Shown here in pieces: positions 6,979-10,743 of a DNA stretch of 10,743 bases; positions within the stretch are counted from its first letter, which is position 1, and every line of letters starts with the position of its first letter. The stretch comes from Desulfohalobiaceae bacterium. Its GTDB lineage: Bacteria; Desulfobacterota; Desulfovibrionia; Desulfovibrionales; Desulfothermaceae. A program made the position numbers and the translations under genes. Under the pieces are notes generated by a model. The model ran no database searches. It saw nothing but the letters and a program-made list of their open reading frames with translations, and had not been told where the DNA came from. The stretch spans positions 1 to 10,743 of the forward strand of contig JAIPER010000086.1 of assembly GCA_021737115.1 (NCBI GenBank), given 5' to 3'.

Positions 6979-7006
6979 TTGACAGAATTCGGGTGGCTGA
7001 TAGACT
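6979..7006 (+). promoter_or_regulatory. Candidate sigma70 promoter for the SUI1-like gene
   Basis: A perfect -35 TTGACA (6979-6984) is followed by 16 bases and TAGACT (7001-7006, four of six matches to TATAAT). The start site would be near 7013, giving a leader of about 30 bases before ATG 7043. Confidence 0.4.
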
Positions 7007-7042
7007 CGTTTTGAAAAGATTAGTCTAAGTAAAAAGCAGCTT

Positions 7043-7399
7043 ATGAAACAAAAACCGCCAACTCCAGTATATTCCACCGAAAAAGGCAGGTTGTGTTCTA
7101 AATGCGGACACCCGGTTGACCGCTGTGGATGCAGCCCAAAAGCAGATTCTAGCCAGGGAAGGGATGCGGTCAGGATAAGCAGAGAGACCAAAGGGCGCAA
7201 AGGAAAGGGGGTGACCGTGGTCAGCGGACTCCCCCTGAGTGAAGCGGACTTGAAAGCCCTTGGCCAACGTTTGAAGAAGAAGTGCGGCTCAGGAGGAACC
7301 ATCAAGAACAGAGCCATTGAAATCCAGGGCGACCACCGGGACCTCGTGCTGACCGAACTGAAAGACCTGGGCTATGCAGTCAAGAAAAGCGGCGGATAA
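7043..7399 (+). CDS. yciH: SUI1/eIF1-like translation factor (YciH family) with cysteine-rich N-terminus
   Basis: A 118-residue protein. Residues about 54-116 match the SUI1 fold: GKGVTVVSGLPLS, a helix (EADLKALGQRLKKKCG), the conserved GSGGTIKN turn (82-89), then IEIQGDHRDLVLTELKDLGY. Residues 17-30 carry C18-x-x-C21 and C28-x-C30, probably a small metal-binding knuckle, which is common in bacterial members. Bacterial YciH proteins are thought to act at the small ribosomal subunit and influence initiation fidelity. The exact role here is unknown. No clear ribosome-binding site precedes the ATG, and an in-frame TAG at 7001 rules out a longer protein from farther upstream. It converges on glcF with a 98-base gap and no clear terminator. 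Confidence 0.88.
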   Translation: MKQKPPTPVYSTEKGRLCSKCGHPVDRCGCSPKADSSQGRDAVRISRETKGRKGKGVTVVSGLPLSEADLKALGQRLKKKCGSGGTIKNRAIEIQGDHRDLVLTELKDLGYAVKKSGG

Positions 7400-7497
7400 T
7401 CGGTTTCAGGCCCTTTGCCGGCAAGCAGCGACCGTATTCAATCAATATTACAGCCGAGCAGGCCAGGCTTCAGACTTTTCACTGTACCCGGGCGGGA

Positions 7498-8781
7498 TCA
7501 TGGGCCGGCTGCACGTACCGTGCGGCACTTCTCGCGAACCAGTTCGCTGATGTGCACAACCCGGACCTGAAGTCCGGCCCGGCGCACGCCATACCCGAGT
7601 TGGATGCAACAGGAGGGGCATTCCGTGGTCAAGACTTCGGCCCCGGTCTTTTTGAGATTGTCCATCTTCCGATCCAGGACGCGCATGGACTGATCATAGT
7701 GCAGGACGTTGTAGCTCCCGGCCGCGCCGCAGCAGCGGTCCGATTCCGCAAGCTCCACCATTTCGACCCCGGGGATCTTTTGCAGCAGCTCCCGGGGTTC
7801 CTTCTTCAGATCCTGATAGCGGCACATGTGGCAGGGGTCGTGATAGGTGACCTTGACCGATTCTCCCGGATCCTGCTCCTGGTCAGGGAGCTTGTCGTGC
7901 AGATATTCGCTGAATCCTTTGACCCGCTTAATAAGTGTCTCGGCCCGCTCCACCCAGCCGGGATCGCCCTCCAGGACCTCGGGATACTCCTTGAGAAACG
8001 AAGAGCAGCTCGCGCATTCGGTGAGGATCAGGTCAGCGTCCAGGCCCTCGAAGGTCTCGATGTTTTTCCTGGCCATCTTTCGGGCCGCTTCCAGGTCTCC
8101 ATAGACATAGGCCGGCAGGCCGCAGCAGCCGTGCTCCGGCACCACCACCTCGGCGCCGTGCCCGACCAGGACCTCCAGGGTGGCTTCGCTGCAATGGGGC
8201 AGGACGAAATTGAAGCCGCAGCCCACAAAATAGGCGATTTTCGTAACCGGCTTTTCCGGAAGCAACTGCAGGGAGTCGACCCGATCCCGGAAAAACCGGG
8301 TGGGCATCTTCTCCACGATGTTTTCAGCCTTGTCCAGATCACGGCGAAACCATTTCAAGATCCCCAGGGACCTGGCCATTTTGCTCATGCCCGCATTTTT
8401 GCCGAAGGCCAGAAAGCGGATGTACTTGGCCATCTTTTTCTGATCCGGCAGGAGCTTGTGAAACAAAAAATGCATCATCCTGGGCTCGCCCACCTGCTGC
8501 ATGTATTCAGAGCGCCCCTTGACCACGATCTTATTGGTCAAGACGCCGGGGAAGCAGTTTTCCACACAGGCTTTACAGAGCAGGCACTCGTAGAGGGGAT
8601 CCTTGAATTCCGGGTCCAATTCCAAATCCCCTTCGATCAGCTTTCGGACCAGGGCGTTGTGCCCCCGGGCCACTGAGCGTTCGTCCTTGGTAATGTCGAA
8701 TATCGGACAGACCGCCTGACAGAATCCGCATTTGTTGCAGCGGGCGCTTTCATCATAGACGGTTTGCAGCTCTTCACTCAT
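7498..8781 (-). CDS. glcF: Glycolate/lactate oxidase iron-sulfur subunit GlcF
   Basis: A 427-residue iron-sulfur electron-transfer subunit (E. coli GlcF is about 407). It should pass electrons from the FAD subunits to the quinone pool at the membrane. Two [4Fe-4S] motifs are intact: C15-xx-C18-xx-C21-xxx-C25-P and C66-xx-C69-xx-C72-xxx-C76. Two CCG (cysteine-rich) domains follow: VGCG at 187-190 with CCG at 219-221 and C256/C259, then C317, CCG at 350-352 and C388-xx-C391-C392. The ATG at 8781 has GGGGGT eight bases upstream. It follows glcE on the same strand after an unusually long 273-base gap. It could be the iron-sulfur subunit of a D-lactate dehydrogenase, and substrate cannot be decided from sequence. 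Confidence 0.92.
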   Translation of the reverse strand: MSEELQTVYDESARCNKCGFCQAVCPIFDITKDERSVARGHNALVRKLIEGDLELDPEFKDPLYECLLCKACVENCFPGVLTNKIVVKGRSEYMQQVGEPRMMHFLFHKLLPDQKKMAKYIRFLAFGKNAGMSKMARSLGILKWFRRDLDKAENIVEKMPTRFFRDRVDSLQLLPEKPVTKIAYFVGCGFNFVLPHCSEATLEVLVGHGAEVVVPEHGCCGLPAYVYGDLEAARKMARKNIETFEGLDADLILTECASCSSFLKEYPEVLEGDPGWVERAETLIKRVKGFSEYLHDKLPDQEQDPGESVKVTYHDPCHMCRYQDLKKEPRELLQKIPGVEMVELAESDRCCGAAGSYNVLHYDQSMRVLDRKMDNLKKTGAEVLTTECPSCCIQLGYGVRRAGLQVRVVHISELVREKCRTVRAAGP

Positions 8782-8823
8782 AGATAATACCCCCAGTTCC
8801 TTCAGGCGGATAATATGGAAGAT

Positions 8824-8897
8824 CAGACTTCGTATGTCCTTTCCTGTATTGACAGTTAACTGCTTAAAATGATTGTCTTGACTTCAAAACTGGACAT
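8824..8897 (+). repeat. Repeat A, copy 2
   Basis: This is the partner of 6394-6467 at an exact offset of 2430 bases: 12 identical bases, an 18-base variable block, then 41 of 44 equal. It lies within the leader upstream of glcF. Confidence 0.75.
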
Positions 8898-8902
8898 AAT
8901 CT

Positions 8903-8918
8903 CGAAATTCGAATTTCG
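8903..8918. repeat. 16-base perfect palindrome
   Basis: CGAAATTC is followed directly by its reverse complement GAATTTCG, and CTTCGAATTT comes just after. It could be an operator for a dimeric regulator or part of the intergenic repeat. It is absent from the corresponding place after repeat A copy 1. Confidence 0.45.
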
Positions 8919-8948
8919 TGCTTCGAATTTACCCAAAAAGAGACACTT

Positions 8949-8996
8949 GTCGAAATAATGTTCCAAATTTTAGAAAACGGCACAGAGCTCTGAATT
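8949..8996 (+). repeat. Repeat B, copy 2 (diverged)
   Basis: This aligns to 6905-6952 with 34 of 48 matches and the same AGAGCTCTGAA end. It lies 51 bases after repeat A copy 2. Confidence 0.5.
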
Positions 8997-9054
8997 AACA
9001 ATAAGATGTTCAAATTTTTTACAAATTATAGTTCTCAAAAAAGAATTCTGAAGT

Positions 9055-10311
9055 TCATGCATTCAAGGGCAGGAGAATCCCTGCAGGGTCAAATGTGTTC
9101 TTGATGGGTTGCAGGACATGGCGGTCAACCACGGAGTCGCCCCTTTGCCCCCAACTGCTGAGAACGCTGTAAGGGACCTGGATCGGGACCGCGTGACCCT
9201 GCTGTTTTCTGGCCGCATCCTTTACAAACTCTACAAAAGAGCTCAAGGCGGCCTCATCTGCGTAATCCAGATGGACATACAATACTCCGTTGCCGGCCAG
9301 GAGGACGAGTTTGGCCTCCATTCCCTGATCTTTTGCCTTTTGCCGGATCGAACCTAAAGTTTGCGCCCCCTTGGAGATGGGTACCGACACCTTGAATATG
9401 GCTGTTTTTTCCGCAGAAAGGTCGGGGTTGAAAGCCTGCCCGATTTTGGCCTGCAGTTTTTTCCGTCCCATTTCCACCTGGGAACTGCCCCCGTATCCAT
9501 CTCCAATTTTTGACAACTCCCTATTCTGACGTTCCACGGCCCGGGGATGACCCTCAAAACCGGCTATGATCCGCACATCCGGGGATTTTTTTTCTCTGAC
9601 GGCAACAAGGGCGGACGGCACAAGCACAGAAGACCGGACATCCGAGAGCAGCTGCGCTGCCTTTTCCTCGTCTTTGAGCAGGACTTCACAGGCGGAAAAG
9701 GCATCCGGCAGCGGCAGGATGCGAAACGAGACCCGGGTAATGAGACAGAGGCTGCCGGCCGATCCGATGAAAAACTTGGTCAAATCGTATCCGGAAACGT
9801 TTTTGACAGTTACCCCGCCGAACTTGACCTCATGGCCGCCGGCATCCAGGGCTCCCGCACCCAGAGTCAGATCGCGGACGCTTCCGTAGAATTGTCTCCA
9901 GGGACCGCTGGAATTGGAGGCATAGGTCCCGCCTATGGTTGCCCGCTCGGAGAGAAGCGGATCCAGGGGCAGGAAGAAACCCCGATCCTGCTCAGCCAGA
10001 TACTGGTTAACGGCCTGGATGTTCAAACCGGCCTGCACATTCAGGTTCAAATTCTTGGGGTCGAAATGGATTACCTTGTCCATCCTGGTCATATCCAGGA
10101 CAATATCCACTCGCTGCGGCAGATTGGCGGCTCCAAGACTCGTCCCCCCGCCAAGAGGCAGGACCTTCAGTCCCTCTCTGGAGGCCCGCTCCATGACAGA
10201 TTGAAGCGATTCCACCGAATCCGGTTTTTCTACATCCTTGTAAGCGATTCCCAGTTTGTCCAGTTCCTGCAAAGCGGCCTCAACCGGAGCAGTCATCTCT
10301 GTTGCGGGCAC
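9055..10311 (-). CDS. glcE: Glycolate/lactate oxidase FAD-binding subunit GlcE
   Basis: A protein of about 418 residues with an N-terminal PCMH-type FAD domain. Visible motifs are LPLGGGTSLG (near 52-61), ATIGGTYASNSSGPWRQFYGSVRD (about 125-148) and VTVKNVSGYDLTKFFIGSAGSL (about 167-188). The C-terminal IKNTFDPAGIL is typical of the GlcD/GlcE oxidase family. It is longer than E. coli GlcE (about 350). I chose the GTG at 10311 because AGGAGG lies eight bases upstream. A GTG at 10317 would be only two bases from that site, and ATG 10296 is 23 bases away. It should form the flavin part of the oxidase with GlcD and hand electrons to GlcF. It lies 77 bases after glcD on the same strand. Confidence 0.9.
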   Translation of the reverse strand: MPATEMTAPVEAALQELDKLGIAYKDVEKPDSVESLQSVMERASREGLKVLPLGGGTSLGAANLPQRVDIVLDMTRMDKVIHFDPKNLNLNVQAGLNIQAVNQYLAEQDRGFFLPLDPLLSERATIGGTYASNSSGPWRQFYGSVRDLTLGAGALDAGGHEVKFGGVTVKNVSGYDLTKFFIGSAGSLCLITRVSFRILPLPDAFSACEVLLKDEEKAAQLLSDVRSSVLVPSALVAVREKKSPDVRIIAGFEGHPRAVERQNRELSKIGDGYGGSSQVEMGRKKLQAKIGQAFNPDLSAEKTAIFKVSVPISKGAQTLGSIRQKAKDQGMEAKLVLLAGNGVLYVHLDYADEAALSSFVEFVKDAARKQQGHAVPIQVPYSVLSSWGQRGDSVVDRHVLQPIKNTFDPAGILLPLNA

Positions 10312-10344
10312 GGGCACACCCTCCTTTTTGTATGATTGTCACAT

Positions 10345-10387
10345 ATCCGGTTTGCCTCCCCAGGATTTCTCCGGGGGTAAACCGGAT
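10345..10387 (-). promoter_or_regulatory. Stable intercistronic hairpin between glcD and glcE
   Basis: ATCCGGTTT (10345-10353) pairs perfectly with 10379-10387, and six more pairs (two of them G-U) extend the stem inward, giving about 15 pairs around a loop. It begins one base after the glcD stop. No T-run follows on the minus strand, so it looks like an RNA-processing or mRNA-stabilising element rather than a terminator. Confidence 0.5.
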
Positions 10388-10388
10388 T

Positions 10389-10743
10389 TCAGGCTGCCTG
10401 GGGCACCATCTTGCCGGGATTGCACAGATTCTTCGGATCCACAGCCTTTTTGATGCCGCGCATCACCTCCAGATCCTGATCGGAGAAAATAAAGGACATC
10501 TCCTTCATTTTTTCCGCGCCGATACCGTGCTCCCCACTGATGGTCCCCCCGAGATCGGCGCAGGCCCTCATGATCTCACTGCCGGCCTTGTGCACCCGGC
10601 TGAGCTCTTCCTTGTCCCGCTCGTCAAACAGGATCAGCGGGTGGAGGTTGCCGTCCCCGGCGTGAAAGACATTGGCAATGGGCAGGTCGTACTTCCTGGA
10701 GATCTCTTTGACCGCTGAAAGTGCCTCCGGGAGGTTCACCCGG
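10389..10743 (-). CDS. glcD: Glycolate/lactate oxidase FAD subunit GlcD, C-terminal part
   Basis: Only the last 117 codons plus the stop lie in the window, and the N-terminal FAD domain is beyond the right edge. The fragment carries the C-terminal FAD-oxidase signatures: VFHAGDGNLHPLILF, then GGTISGEHGIGAEK, and the end VDPKNLCNPGKMVP. These are the residues that line the flavin and substrate site in GlcD and D-lactate dehydrogenases. It catalyses oxidation of a 2-hydroxyacid (glycolate or D-lactate) to the 2-oxoacid. In sulfate reducers lactate is the more likely substrate (inference). It is the first of the three glc genes visible on this strand. Confidence 0.93.
   Translation of the reverse strand, partial: RVNLPEALSAVKEISRKYDLPIANVFHAGDGNLHPLILFDERDKEELSRVHKAGSEIMRACADLGGTISGEHGIGAEKMKEMSFIFSDQDLEVMRGIKKAVDPKNLCNPGKMVPQAA

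Larger units (their letters stand above)
6102..7042. other. Long non-coding, repeat-rich intergenic region
   Basis: About 940 bases separate the PilZ gene from the SUI1-like gene, which point away from each other. Open frames here are short and have no domain-like composition. The longest (minus strand, 6552-6818) reads through a common intergenic repeat. The region holds tandem small hairpins, repeat A copy 1, a 13-bp hairpin, a TCATTCTGAGC-type repeat, a 24-base palindrome, repeat B copy 1 and a candidate promoter, each listed separately. I see no tRNA and no transposase remnant. Confidence 0.75.
8782..9054. other. AT-rich glcE-glcF intergenic region
   Basis: These 273 bases hold no gene. 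They contain repeat A copy 2, a 16-base palindrome and repeat B copy 2. Composition is clearly more AT-rich than the flanking genes. No good minus-strand promoter for glcF is obvious, though one cannot be excluded. Confidence 0.7.

Noticed and set aside
7400..7497. Terminator between the SUI1-like gene and glcF
   Set aside because: Only a 10-base palindrome (TTGCCGGCAA) is present, with no stable stem and no T-run.
7552..8676. Plus-strand open frame of 374 codons
   Set aside because: It lies entirely antisense to glcF, whose cysteine motifs are unmistakable.
9547..10335. Plus-strand open frame of 262 codons
   Set aside because: It is antisense to glcE and shows no domain-like pattern.

Overview
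The window looks like chromosomal DNA from a moderately GC-rich anaerobic bacterium. A sulfate reducer of the Desulfobacterota (possibly Desulfovibrionales) is my best guess. The guess rests on the glcDEF-type 2-hydroxyacid (glycolate/lactate) oxidase genes, a bacterial SUI1/YciH protein with a cysteine-rich N-terminus, a zinc-ribbon ParA and the general protein style. It is inferred, since there is no rRNA or other marker gene here.

Left region (1-1370): two minus-strand genes form a probable operon. A 194-residue protein carries an Hfq/Sm-like domain, probably in tandem with a degenerate second one. It is followed 12 bases later by a TPR-like protein that runs off the left edge. A near-consensus sigma70 promoter sits so close to the start codon that the mRNA should be leaderless or nearly so. 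Divergent from them, at 1371-4076 (+), is a 901-residue SNF2-type helicase with two SWIM zinc fingers.

Centre-left (4077-6101): the SNF2 gene converges on a three-gene minus-strand cluster: PilZ protein, small basic protein with a possible ribbon-helix-helix region, and ParA-type ATPase with an N-terminal zinc ribbon. The ParA frame is broken by one in-frame TAG just after the Walker A motif. The 140-base gap between the convergent genes is almost wholly palindromic: a 17+5 bp hairpin abuts a 92-base element with 13-bp inverted ends.

Centre (6102-7042): about 940 bases without a credible gene. The stretch is rich in palindromes and intergenic repeats. It contains one copy each of two repeats (A and B) that occur again, same order and orientation, between glcE and glcF. 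The extra 386 bases between A and B here hold three further repeat-like elements.

Right (7043-10743): a SUI1/YciH-like gene (+) converges on a minus-strand glcD (partial) - glcE - glcF set. These encode two FAD subunits and an iron-sulfur subunit of a membrane-associated 2-hydroxyacid oxidase, which should pass electrons from lactate or glycolate towards the quinone pool. A stable hairpin follows the glcD stop codon, and an AT-rich 273-base gap separates glcE from glcF.

The most noteworthy items are the tandem Sm-like protein with its leaderless promoter, the amber-interrupted ParA in a PilZ/ParA cluster, and the paired A/B repeats. I do not see a complete defence island, CRISPR array, tRNA or intact insertion sequence.
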